A DNA stretch of 64,000 nucleotides from the NCBI RefSeq assembly GCF_004124275.1, contig NZ_CP027218.1, forward strand, positions 5,978,501-6,042,500. Direction: 5' to 3'. Each line of letters begins with the position of its first letter. The first letter of the stretch is position 1. This DNA is from Pseudomonas sp. DTU12.3. Lineage in GTDB: Bacteria; Pseudomonadota; Gammaproteobacteria; Pseudomonadales; Pseudomonadaceae. The translations under genes and the position numbers were made by a program. Below are positions 18,382-26,513 of this stretch, in pieces. The notes beneath the pieces are model-generated. The model saw only the letters and a program-made list of their open reading frames with translations, did not search any database and was not told where the DNA came from.

Positions 18382-19551
18382 ATGCCACTCGCCTTGCTTG
18401 CCCTTGCTGTTGCCGCGTTCGGCATCGGCACCACTGAATTCGTCATCATGGGCTTGCTGCCCGACGTCGCCCGCGACCTCGCCGTGAGCATTCCTCACGC
18501 CGGCCTGTTGATCACCGGTTATGCCTTGGGCGTGGTGTTCGGCGCGCCGATCCTGGCGATCGGCACCGCGAACATGCCGCGCAAAGCGACGCTGCTGGGC
18601 ATGACGCTGATGTTCATCCTCGGCAATATCCTCTGCGCCCTCGCACCGAACTACGCGACATTGATGGCGGCGCGCGTGGTCACCGCGTTGTGTCATGGCG
18701 CGTTTTTCGGCATCGGCTCGGTGGTCGCCGCCGGACTGGTGGCACCGAACAAGCGCGCGCAGGCAATTGCCATGATGTTTACCGGCCTGACGCTGGCCAA
18801 TGTCCTCGGCGTGCCATTGGGTACAGCGCTCGGTCAATACGCCGGCTGGCGCTCGACGTTCTGGGCAGTGTCGGTGATTGGCGTGATCGCGGCGCTCGCG
18901 CAGTGGTTATGGCTGCCAAAACACATCGCGATGGACAAGGCCAATCTCGCCAGCGAATTCAAAGTGCTGGGCAAGGTCAATGTGCTGTTGGCGTTGGGCA
19001 TGAGTGTATTGGCGTCCACCAGCCTGTTCAGCGTGTTCACTTACATCGCGCCGATCCTGCAGGACATCACCGGTGTCAGCCCGCACGGTGTGACCGTGAT
19101 GTTGTTGCTGTTCGGCGTCGGCCTGACCGGTGGCAGCATGCTCGGCGGGCGCTTGGCCGATAGCCGTTTGCTGCCGTCGCTGGTCGGTGTGGCCTTGGCG
19201 GTGGTGGTAATTCTCGCGGCGTTCAGCCAGACCAGCCGTTCGGTGATTCCGGCCGCCATTACGCTGGTGCTGTGGGGGATTTTTGCCTTTGCGCTGTGTC
19301 CGATCCTGCAATTGCTGATCATCGATCAAGCGCACGAAGCACCGAACCTCGGCTCGACGCTGAACCAGAGCGCATTCAATCTCGGCAATGCAACGGGTGC
19401 GTGGATCGGTGGTCTGGTGGTTGCCAGCGGTGCGGATCTGGCGGACTTGCCGTGGACGGGGGCGCTGGTCGGTGTACTGACGGTGCTGACGGCGCTGTTT
19501 TTCATCTATCTGCAACGTCGCGAAGCGGCTGCGGTCAATGTGTCCGGCTGA
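18382..19551 (+). CDS. MFS transporter, DHA1 family (AraJ/YdhP-like)
   Basis: A 389-residue permease with twelve hydrophobic helices. The first helix, LAVAAFGIGTTEFVIMGLLP, is the hallmark of the arabinose-efflux-like DHA1 subgroup. The loop after helix 2 and the motif around NMPRKATLLG correspond to MFS motif A in degenerate form. The frame is open 53 codons further upstream, but MPLALLALAVAAFG starts at the helix and fits the family. It is probably a proton-driven exporter; the substrate is unknown. It is divergent from the EamA gene. Confidence 0.88.
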   Translation: MPLALLALAVAAFGIGTTEFVIMGLLPDVARDLAVSIPHAGLLITGYALGVVFGAPILAIGTANMPRKATLLGMTLMFILGNILCALAPNYATLMAARVVTALCHGAFFGIGSVVAAGLVAPNKRAQAIAMMFTGLTLANVLGVPLGTALGQYAGWRSTFWAVSVIGVIAALAQWLWLPKHIAMDKANLASEFKVLGKVNVLLALGMSVLASTSLFSVFTYIAPILQDITGVSPHGVTVMLLLFGVGLTGGSMLGGRLADSRLLPSLVGVALAVVVILAAFSQTSRSVIPAAITLVLWGIFAFALCPILQLLIIDQAHEAPNLGSTLNQSAFNLGNATGAWIGGLVVASGADLADLPWTGALVGVLTVLTALFFIYLQRREAAAVNVSG

Positions 19552-19571
19552 TCGGGTTTAGCCTGCAAGAG

Positions 19572-19730
19572 CCCTCACCCTAGCCCTCTCCTAGAGGGAG
19601 AGGGGACTGACCGTGTTGAATGTTTGAGTTACATCGACCTGAAATTTCGAGCCGAACTCAGGCCCTGAAAGACTTGAAGATCTGCTCCCTTTCCCCCCTC
19701 TCCCTAAGGGAGAGGGCTGGGGTGAGGGGG
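19572..19730. repeat. Composite palindromic repeat, family C
   Basis: Outer arms CCCTCACCCTAGCCCTCTCC and CTCTCCC...AGGGCTGGGGTGAGGG frame a core of about 90 bases. Core blocks such as GACCTGAAA, CGAACTCAGGCC and GATCTGCTCCCTTT are shared with the other two copies at 36622-36796 and 44146-44361. It lies between the MFS and antiporter genes. Confidence 0.85.
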
Positions 19731-19841
19731 CTGTTGATCTCATCACACCCTCAACTGTGTCCCGATCCTGACTCAGCCCATCCAATCCCTGCACCAAAGA
19801 TTCGGTGCGCTATCTTTCACCCCTCATCCAAAGGACCCCGG

Positions 19842-21107
19842 ATGCTTGAACTTGTCGCCGCTTTCATCTGCCTCACCACCCTCCTCACCTTCGTCAACTT
19901 CCGCTTCATCGGCCTGCCGCCGACCATCGGTGTGATGGTCACTGCGCTGTTGTTCTCCCTGTTGCTGCAAGGCCTGAGCGTGCTCGGCTACCCCGGCCTC
20001 GAAGAACGCGTGCAGCAACTGATCGGCCAGATCGACTTCGGTGATCTGTTGATGAACTGGATGCTGTCATTCCTGCTGTTCGCCGGCGCCTTGCACGTCA
20101 ACCTGAACGATCTGCGCAGCTACCGCTGGCCCATCGGTTTGCTGGCGACCTTTGGCGTGTTGATTGCCACCGCGGTGATCGGCAGCCTCGCCTTTTATAT
20201 CTTTGCCCTGTTCGGCTGGCACGTGAGCTTCCTCTATTGCCTGTTGTTCGGCGCGTTGATCTCGCCAACCGACCCGATCGCCGTGCTCGGCGTGCTGCGT
20301 ACCGCCAATGCGTCGAAACCGCTGAAAACCACCATCGTCGGCGAGTCGTTGTTCAACGACGGCACCGCAGTCGTGGTGTTCACCGTGCTGCTGGGCATCG
20401 CTCAACTCGGCGAAACCCCGACCATCAGCGCCACGGCCATGCTGTTCGTTCACGAAGCGATTGGCGGCGTGTTGTTCGGCGGGATGATCGGTTACCTGGT
20501 CTATCGGATGATCAAGAGTATCGAGCAGCATCAGATCACGGTGATGCTCACTCTGGCGCTGGTCATCGGCGGTTCGGCGATGGCCACCGAGATTCATGTT
20601 TCAGCACCGATTGCGATGGTCGTCGCTGGTCTGATCATCGGCAACGTCGGCCGTAATCTGGCGATGAACGAAATGACCCGGCGCTATCTCGACGGTTTCT
20701 GGGAATTGCTCGATGACATGCTCAATGCGCTGTTGTTCGCGCTGATCGGCATGGAGCTGTTGCTGCTGCCGTTCAACTGGCTGCACGTGGCGGCAGCGAG
20801 TTTGCTGGCGGTGGCAATTTTGTTGTCACGCCTGCTGACCGTGGCCCCGGCCATCGTCCTGCTGCGGCGCTGGCGGACGGTGCCGGCCGGCACGATCCGG
20901 ATTCTGACCTGGGGCGGTTTGCGCGGCGGTGTCTCGGTGGCACTGGCGCTGGCCCTGCCGCTGGGCCCGGAGCGCGATCTGCTGCTGAGCATCACCTACA
21001 TCGTAGTGCTGTCGTCGATCCTGTTGCAGGGCCTGACCATCGGCAAACTGGTCAAACATGCGACTCGCAATGAGCCCGCGACCACCACTGAACCCGCGCA
21101 TCACTGA
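19842..21107 (+). CDS. Na+/H+ antiporter, CPA1 family
   Basis: A 421-residue inner-membrane protein with about twelve helices, typical of CPA1 sodium/proton exchangers. The ion-binding region SPTDPIAVLGVLR has the conserved T-D-P motif, and FNDGTAVVVF is the characteristic helix with the conserved D. The late segment LTWGGLRGGVSVALAL is also a family signature. ATG 19842 follows AAGGA; a longer open frame upstream runs through the repeat. Its stop codon directly abuts that of the convergent FNT gene. Confidence 0.93.
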   Translation: MLELVAAFICLTTLLTFVNFRFIGLPPTIGVMVTALLFSLLLQGLSVLGYPGLEERVQQLIGQIDFGDLLMNWMLSFLLFAGALHVNLNDLRSYRWPIGLLATFGVLIATAVIGSLAFYIFALFGWHVSFLYCLLFGALISPTDPIAVLGVLRTANASKPLKTTIVGESLFNDGTAVVVFTVLLGIAQLGETPTISATAMLFVHEAIGGVLFGGMIGYLVYRMIKSIEQHQITVMLTLALVIGGSAMATEIHVSAPIAMVVAGLIIGNVGRNLAMNEMTRRYLDGFWELLDDMLNALLFALIGMELLLLPFNWLHVAAASLLAVAILLSRLLTVAPAIVLLRRWRTVPAGTIRILTWGGLRGGVSVALALALPLGPERDLLLSITYIVVLSSILLQGLTIGKLVKHATRNEPATTTEPAHH

Positions 21108-21995
21108 TCACTTTTTGTTCTGCTGCGGATCAGGCTTCTCGGCCTGATCCGCAGACTCCTTCGGCGCCCCGCTCTCACTGCGGATCTGTGCATGACTGAT
21201 CAGCGCGAAGATGAAGCTGCCGCCAATGATGTTGCCCGCCAGCGTCGGCCCGGCAAAGACCATCCAGAAATCGCTCCACGGCAACTCGCCGGCAAACACC
21301 AGGTACGACACTTCGGCCGAACCCACCACGATGTGCGTAAAGTCGCCGAGCGCCATTAGATAAGTGATGAGGATGATGATCCACATCTTCGCACTCTCCA
21401 TGGACGGGATCATCCAGACCATGGTGGCGATCATCCAGCCGGAAACGATGCCTTTGGCGAACATCTGGCTGGCGTGGTTTTCCATGACCTTGCGGCCGAT
21501 TTCGAGGAAGGCGTGATCGGTCTTGGTGTCGAAGATCGGCAGTTCGAGCATCACGTACGCGACCAGAATCGTGCCGCAGAGGTTGCCGACCAGCACCACC
21601 GTCCAAAGGCGAAGCAGCCGGCCGAAATTGCGCATCGTCGGCTTGGTCATGACTGGCAGCACGGCGGTCAGGGTGTTCTCGGTGAACAGTTGCTGACGGG
21701 CGAGAATCACCGCCAGAAAGCCTGCGCAATAACCGAAACTGGCGATCACCTTGAATTCGTCACCTTCGGGCAGGCGCGAGTTGAGCAGGCCCATGCCCAT
21801 CAGCGACAGGCCCATGGTCAGCCCGGCCGCCAGTGCCGACCACCAGAGTGCGGCGATGCTGCGCTCCAGTTCCTGATCGCCTTGTGAGCGGATGATTTCG
21901 TGCAGGACGGCCGCGCGCGGCGGCTGGCTCTTCTCGACTTCGTGCTGTTCTTTGGCCGAGAGGTCGGGGGTCTTGCCGTCGGTGGGGGTGGTCAT
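21108..21995 (-). CDS. Formate/nitrite transporter (FNT) family protein
   Basis: A 295-residue protein with a hydrophilic N-terminal tail of about 45 residues, six hydrophobic helices and a charged C-terminal tail. Segments such as ARQQLFTENTLTAVLPV and LMALGDFTHIVVGSAEVSYL match the YfdC branch of the FNT pentameric channels. Members move small monovalent anions such as formate or nitrite; the YfdC branch is poorly characterised, so the substrate is left open. It is convergent with the antiporter gene with no spacer at all. Confidence 0.87.
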   Translation of the reverse strand: MTTPTDGKTPDLSAKEQHEVEKSQPPRAAVLHEIIRSQGDQELERSIAALWWSALAAGLTMGLSLMGMGLLNSRLPEGDEFKVIASFGYCAGFLAVILARQQLFTENTLTAVLPVMTKPTMRNFGRLLRLWTVVLVGNLCGTILVAYVMLELPIFDTKTDHAFLEIGRKVMENHASQMFAKGIVSGWMIATMVWMIPSMESAKMWIIILITYLMALGDFTHIVVGSAEVSYLVFAGELPWSDFWMVFAGPTLAGNIIGGSFIFALISHAQIRSESGAPKESADQAEKPDPQQNKK

Positions 21996-22080
21996 GGCGT
22001 GGCAACCGTGGGGGGCTTTAAGCTACGACTCCCGCGGCTCACGACTGTTCAGTGACCCGATCAATCTTCAGTGACTTTGA

Positions 22081-22151
22081 AAGCGCTTTCGCGAGCAGGC
22101 TCGCTCCCACAGGTTCACGCTATACCTGTGGGAGCGAGCCTGCTCGCGAAG
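22081..22151. repeat. REP pair (REPIN), family B
   Basis: Family B arms (TTTCGCGAGCAGGCTCGCTC and complement) with a short spacer. It lies between the thioesterase and FNT genes, both on the minus strand. Confidence 0.9.
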
Positions 22152-22166
22152 GGCGCACCGCTAATG

Positions 22167-22574
22167 TCACTTGGTGACCAATTCATCTTCCTGAAACTGG
22201 TCTTTGACGTACTTGATCTCGGTGCGCCCGTGCGGTGCCGGCAAGCCGTCTTCACCGAGGTTCACAAAAACCATCTTCTCAACAGTGAGAATGCTCTTGC
22301 GGGTGATCTTGTTGCGCACTTCGCAAGTCAAGGTGATCGAGGTGCGGCCGAACTCGGTGGCGGTGATGCCCAGCTCGATGATGTCGCCCTGGCGCGAGGC
22401 GCTGACGAAGTTGATCTCGGAAATGTACTTGGTCACCACGCGCTGATTGCCCAGCTGCACGATGGCGTATATCGCCGCTTCTTCGTCGATCCAGCGCAAC
22501 AGGCTGCCGCCGAACAGAGTGCCGTTGGGGTTGAGGTCTTCGGGTTTTACCCATTTGCGGGTGTGGAAATTCAT
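22167..22574 (-). CDS. Acyl-CoA thioesterase, hotdog fold
   Basis: A 135-residue single hotdog domain of the BfiT/YciA-like acyl-CoA hydrolase family. The motif HTRKWVKPEDLNPNGTLFGG followed by LLRWIDEEAAI carries the conserved Asn and the Asp/Glu residues of the active site. It should hydrolyse acyl-CoA in the cytoplasm; chain length is unknown. ATG 22574 follows AGGAG at five bases, better than an upstream in-frame ATG that would add 34 residues of non-family sequence. It is divergent from ahcY. Confidence 0.9.
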   Translation of the reverse strand: MNFHTRKWVKPEDLNPNGTLFGGSLLRWIDEEAAIYAIVQLGNQRVVTKYISEINFVSASRQGDIIELGITATEFGRTSITLTCEVRNKITRKSILTVEKMVFVNLGEDGLPAPHGRTEIKYVKDQFQEDELVTK

Positions 22575-22693
22575 CTTCACTCCTGAGTGTCTTGCCGAAC
22601 GATGAGCGGTATCTTGGCAGACTGAGCGGTCATGCTCCATGCGGCTTCGACTATGGTCGTCATTAACGATCTTCATTTGGCCGACAGAAACCC

Positions 22694-22722
22694 TTTGGAA
22701 GATCAGTCTAGACGGCTATAAT
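22694..22722 (+). promoter_or_regulatory. Promoter of the riboswitch-ahcY transcript
   Basis: TTTGGA (22694-22699) and a perfect TATAAT (22717-22722) are 17 bases apart. Transcription would start around 22729, about 45 bases before the riboswitch. An ACCGT...ACGGT hairpin lies at the start of the predicted leader. Confidence 0.7.
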
Positions 22723-22771
22723 CGCCACCGTTTCAAAACGGTAACGTTCACTTGCTACCGTTTTCCCGCCA

Positions 22772-22870
22772 CCTGTCCGAGGGGCGCTGCAGCAGGTTCA
22801 ACCTGTCAGGCTCGGATGGGGCGTTGACTGGCCACGGCCGGACACTAAACGCACAACGGCGCCCATTCGC
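22772..22870 (+). ncRNA. SAH riboswitch
   Basis: The conserved core CCGAGGGGCGCTGC is followed by CAGGCTCGG. P1 pairs 22777-22781 (CCGAG) with 22811-22815 (CTCGG). The signature pseudoknot pairs GGGCGC (22782-22787) with GCGCCC (22859-22864). A further stem pairs GCGTT (22821-22825) with AACGC (22848-22852). This is the known S-adenosylhomocysteine riboswitch class, which turns ahcY on when SAH builds up. Just after it a small ATTCG/CGAAT hairpin touches the ahcY Shine-Dalgarno (GGAGG), a plausible readout point. Confidence 0.92.
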
Positions 22871-22894
22871 ATACATTACGAATGGAGGCTCATC

Positions 22895-24304
22895 ATGAGC
22901 GCTGTTATCACGCCTGCAGATTTTAACGATTACAAAGTTGCCGACATGTCCCTGGCTGCCTGGGGCCGTCGCGAAACCATCATCGCCGAATCGGAAATGC
23001 CGGCTCTGATGGGTCTGCGTCGCAAGTACTCCGGCGAACAGCCGTTGAAAGGCGCGAAGATCCTCGGCTGCATCCACATGACCATTCAAACTGCCGTACT
23101 GATCGAAACCCTGGTTGCCCTGGGTGCCGAAGTTCGCTGGTCGTCGTGCAACATCTTCTCCACTCAGGATCAGGCCGCTGCCGCTATCGCTGCTGCCGGC
23201 ATCCCGGTTTTCGCCTGGAAAGGCGAAACTGAAGAAGAGTACGAGTGGTGCCTGGAGCAGACCATCCTGAAGGATGGCCAGCCATGGGACGCCAACATGA
23301 TCCTCGACGACGGCGGCGACCTGACTCAGCTGCTGCACGACAAGTACCCACAGGTTCTGGATCGCGTTCACGGCGTGACCGAAGAAACCACCACCGGCGT
23401 ACACCGTCTGCTGGACATGCTGGCCAAGGGCGAGCTGCGCATCCCGGCCATCAACGTCAACGACTCGGTGACCAAGTCCAAGAACGACAACAAGTACGGC
23501 TGCCGTCACAGCCTGAACGATGCAATCAAGCGCGGTACCGACCACCTGCTGTCCGGCAAGCAAGCGCTGGTCATCGGTTACGGTGACGTGGGCAAGGGTT
23601 CGGCGCAGTCCCTGCGTCAGGAAGGCATGATCGTCAAGGTTTCCGAAGTTGACCCGATCTGCGCCATGCAAGCCTGCATGGACGGTTTTGAACTGGTTTC
23701 GCCGTTCATCGACGGTATCAACGACGGTTCCGAAGCAAGCATCGACAAAGCGCTGCTGGGCAAGATCGACCTGATCGTGACCACCACCGGTAACGTCAAT
23801 GTTTGCGACTCGAACATGCTCAAAGCCCTGAAGAAGCGTGCTGTTGTCTGCAACATCGGTCACTTCGACAACGAAATCGACACCGCTTTCATGCGCAAGA
23901 ACTGGGCATGGGAAGAAGTGAAGCCACAGGTACACAAGATCCACCGTACCGGTGCTGGCGCTTTCGACGCTCAGAATGACGACTACCTGATCCTGCTGGC
24001 CGAAGGCCGTCTGGTCAACCTGGGTAACGCCACTGGCCACCCAAGCCGCATCATGGACGGCTCGTTCGCCAACCAGGTTCTGGCACAGATCTTCCTGTTC
24101 GGCCAGAAGTACGCCGACCTGTCGCCAGCCCAGAAAGCCGAGCGCCTGACCGTTGAAGTACTGCCGAAGAAACTCGACGAAGAAGTGGCCCTGGAAATGG
24201 TTCGCGGCTTCGGCGGCGTGGTCACTCAACTGACCAAGCAACAGGCTGACTACATCGGCGTGACCGTCGAAGGCCCGTTCAAGCCGCACGCTTACCGCTA
24301 CTAA
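22895..24304 (+). CDS. ahcY: S-adenosylhomocysteine hydrolase
   Basis: The 469-residue NAD-dependent cytoplasmic enzyme splits SAH into adenosine and homocysteine. It has CIHMTIQTAVLIETL near the N-terminus, the substrate region NVNDSVTKSKNDNKYGCRHS, the NAD-binding VIGYGDVGKGSA, and the C-terminal PFKPHAYRY that closes the neighbour's NAD site. The length with an internal insertion is the usual proteobacterial form. It follows an SAH riboswitch and lies upstream of metF, so this transcript handles both SAH removal and homocysteine remethylation. Confidence 0.98.
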   Translation: MSAVITPADFNDYKVADMSLAAWGRRETIIAESEMPALMGLRRKYSGEQPLKGAKILGCIHMTIQTAVLIETLVALGAEVRWSSCNIFSTQDQAAAAIAAAGIPVFAWKGETEEEYEWCLEQTILKDGQPWDANMILDDGGDLTQLLHDKYPQVLDRVHGVTEETTTGVHRLLDMLAKGELRIPAINVNDSVTKSKNDNKYGCRHSLNDAIKRGTDHLLSGKQALVIGYGDVGKGSAQSLRQEGMIVKVSEVDPICAMQACMDGFELVSPFIDGINDGSEASIDKALLGKIDLIVTTTGNVNVCDSNMLKALKKRAVVCNIGHFDNEIDTAFMRKNWAWEEVKPQVHKIHRTGAGAFDAQNDDYLILLAEGRLVNLGNATGHPSRIMDGSFANQVLAQIFLFGQKYADLSPAQKAERLTVEVLPKKLDEEVALEMVRGFGGVVTQLTKQQADYIGVTVEGPFKPHAYRY

Positions 24305-24329
24305 CAGGCGCTGATTGCTCGCTCTCCCT

Positions 24330-24417
24330 GTGGGAGCGGGCTTGCTCGCGAAGGTGGCTTCACATTCAACATCTGTGTTGTCTGACCCGCCGCTTTCGCG
24401 AGCAAGCCCGCTCCCAC
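24330..24417. repeat. REP pair (REPIN), family B (GCGGGCTTGC variant)
   Basis: Arms GTGGGAGCGGGCTTGCTCGC and complement, a sequence variant of family B, lie between ahcY and metF. If the two genes share a transcript, this hairpin sits inside it. Confidence 0.9.
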
Positions 24418-24463
24418 AAGGGACTGCAGCGCCTCGAAGGTTCTTGTTTCCAAGGGTATGACC

Positions 24464-25309
24464 ATGTCCCAAGACCGTCGCTACAGCTTCGAGTTCTTCC
24501 CGACCAAGACCGATGCTGGGCATGAAAAACTGCTCGCCACTGCCCGTCAGCTGGCCACTTACAATCCTGATTTCTTTTCCTGCACCTATGGCGCTGGTGG
24601 TTCGACCCGTGATCGCACCCTCAACACCGTTCTGCAACTGGAAAGCGAAGTCAAAGTACCGGCCGCACCGCACCTGTCGTGCGTCGGCGACAGCAAGGAC
24701 GACCTGCGCGGCCTGCTGAACGAGTACAAGGCTGCCGGCATCAAGCGCATCGTTGCCCTGCGTGGCGACCTGCCGTCCGGCATGGGCATGACCAGCGGCG
24801 AGCTGCGTCACGCCAATGAACTGGTTGAATTCATTCGTGAAGAAACCGGTGATCATTTCCACATCGAAGTCGCTGCTTATCCGGAGATGCATCCGCAAGC
24901 ACGCAACTACGAAGACGATCTCGCCAACTTCGTGCGCAAGGCCCGTGCCGGCGCCGACAGCGCGATCACCCAGTACTTCTTCAACGCCGACAGCTACTTC
25001 TACTTTGTCGACCGTTTGCAGGCGCTGGGCGTGGATATTCCGGTCGTACCGGGGATCATGCCGATCACCAACTACAGCAAGCTCGCGCGCTTCTCCGATG
25101 CCTGCGGTGCGGAAATTCCGCGCTGGATCCGCAAGCAACTGGAAGCCTATGGCGATGACACGCAAAGCATTCAGCGCTTTGGTGAGCAAGTCGTCAGCGA
25201 GATGTGCGAGCGCTTGTTGCAGGGCGGCGCGCCGGGGCTGCATTTTTATTCCATGAACCAGGCTGAGCCTAGCCTGGCGATCTGGAATAACCTGAAGTTG
25301 CCTCGTTAA
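24464..25309 (+). CDS. metF: 5,10-methylenetetrahydrofolate reductase
   Basis: A 281-residue FAD-dependent TIM-barrel enzyme that reduces 5,10-methylene-THF to 5-methyl-THF for methionine synthesis. The N-terminal SFEFFPTKTDAG motif has the catalytic Glu. VTYGAGGST-type (CTYGAGGSTRDRT), ALRGDLPSG and the FFNADSYFYFVDR segments are family landmarks. ATG 24464 is six bases after another ATG and has AAGGG at a better distance. It follows ahcY, as in other pseudomonads, and completes the methyl cycle. Confidence 0.96.
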   Translation: MSQDRRYSFEFFPTKTDAGHEKLLATARQLATYNPDFFSCTYGAGGSTRDRTLNTVLQLESEVKVPAAPHLSCVGDSKDDLRGLLNEYKAAGIKRIVALRGDLPSGMGMTSGELRHANELVEFIREETGDHFHIEVAAYPEMHPQARNYEDDLANFVRKARAGADSAITQYFFNADSYFYFVDRLQALGVDIPVVPGIMPITNYSKLARFSDACGAEIPRWIRKQLEAYGDDTQSIQRFGEQVVSEMCERLLQGGAPGLHFYSMNQAEPSLAIWNNLKLPR

Positions 25310-25322
25310 GCGTTAGAAGCAG

Positions 25323-25404
25323 GATCAAAAGATCGCAGCCTTCGGCAGCTCCTACATTGGTATTAATTACACCTGTAGGAGCTGCCGAAGGCTGCGATCT
25401 TTTG
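25323..25404. repeat. REP pair (REPIN), family A
   Basis: Two family A arms in tail-out order, with a TTAATTA-containing spacer, just after the metF stop codon. Confidence 0.88.
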
Positions 25405-25478
25405 CTTTTGAAGCCCCGAAACAGAGCTTGTGCAGGCACTTTCTGGCTCTTTCGCGTTTCTCGTCGTAATCTCAAGCC

Positions 25479-26291
25479 ATGCCTTTGATCACACAGTTAT
25501 TCGCCGTGCTGGTTTTTGCTTGCCTGAGCTTTGCCGCTCGAGGCGAGAAGTTGCGTATTGTCACCGAGCCATGGGCGCCGTACGTGTATGAGGAAGGCGG
25601 CAAGAACCTCGGACTCGACTACGAAACCACGGCCATTGTCTTCAAACGCCTGGGCATTGAAGTCGAATGGCAATTCCTGCCGTGGAAGCGTTGCCTGTCG
25701 ATGCTCGAAACCGGCCAAGCCGACGGTGCACTGGATATTTTTCACAGTGATGAACGCGACGCCACCTTGCTCTACCCGAGCGAGCCGCTGTCGGACGTCG
25801 AGTTCGTGATGTTCTACGCCAACAATCGGCCGCATCCGTTCAGCAAACTCGAAGAACTCAAAGGCCTGACCATCGGCACCTCGCCGGGCTATCTGTACAG
25901 CCCCGACTTCAGCAATTCGACGCTGTTTACCCGCGAACCGGCGCCAACCCACGAGGCCAATTTCGGCAAACTGGTGCGTGGCCGGATTGATCTGCTGATC
26001 ACCGATCGCCGCGTCGGCCAGCATTTGCTCGACGAATTGGATATCCGCAATCAGATCACTGAAAACCCTACAGTTATTAGCCGTCAGAGCCAATTTCTCG
26101 CGGTTCGCCGCAATGCCGGCATGGATTTACTCGTACAGCGCTTCGGTGCCGAGCTCAAGCGCTTCAAGCGCGAGCCGGCCTATGCCGAGCTGAGCGCCCG
26201 CTATGGCGCAGCTCCGGCGGATGCCGCGCCGCTGGGCAATGCCTCGGCGAGCAGTAAAACCGTTGAGCAGCAGGAAAGCGGCGCGCAGTGA
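25479..26291 (+). CDS. Periplasmic solute-binding protein, family 3-like
   Basis: A 270-residue exported protein. MPLITQLFAVLVFACLSFAARG is a signal peptide. The mature part starts KLRIVTEPWAPYVYEE and continues with GLDYETTAIVFKRLGIEVEW and LKGLTIGTSPGYLY, the two-lobe pattern of amino-acid-type (SBP_bac_3) binding proteins. A low-complexity Ala/Ser/Gln tail ends it. No ABC transporter genes are next to it, so it may be an orphan receptor-type binder. The ligand is unknown. The rhlE promoter seems to lie at its stop codon. Confidence 0.85.
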   Translation: MPLITQLFAVLVFACLSFAARGEKLRIVTEPWAPYVYEEGGKNLGLDYETTAIVFKRLGIEVEWQFLPWKRCLSMLETGQADGALDIFHSDERDATLLYPSEPLSDVEFVMFYANNRPHPFSKLEELKGLTIGTSPGYLYSPDFSNSTLFTREPAPTHEANFGKLVRGRIDLLITDRRVGQHLLDELDIRNQITENPTVISRQSQFLAVRRNAGMDLLVQRFGAELKRFKREPAYAELSARYGAAPADAAPLGNASASSKTVEQQESGAQ

Positions 26292-26297
26292 TTGCTC

Positions 26298-26306
26298 TGT
26301 TATACT
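26298..26306 (+). promoter_or_regulatory. Possible extended -10 promoter of rhlE
   Basis: TG-T-TATACT at 26298-26306 fits an extended -10 element; no good -35 is seen. It would give a GC-rich leader of about 200 bases with no gene in it before the rhlE ATG at 26514, as is common for cold-responsive helicase genes. Confidence 0.4.
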
Positions 26307-26513
26307 CCGGCGTTCCCGCCAGGCTCACGCCCGGACGCCCGGAACCGTAACAGGCCTCTCGACCCGCTACAGCGCAGCTTTGCAGCCCGCGCGAGCGCTC
26401 CAGACGTGCCTTCGGAACCGCAGCAGGACCGGACGGGATTGCGTCCTCTTAAACGTGATTCGCGCCAGGCAAGACTCCCATTGGGCCAAGCCCTAACTAA
26501 AACAGGATTACTC

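Noticed and set aside
22748..25243. An 831-codon open frame on the minus strand opposite ahcY and metF
   Set aside because: It covers the riboswitch and both genes in antisense and has no recognisable domain or Shine-Dalgarno.
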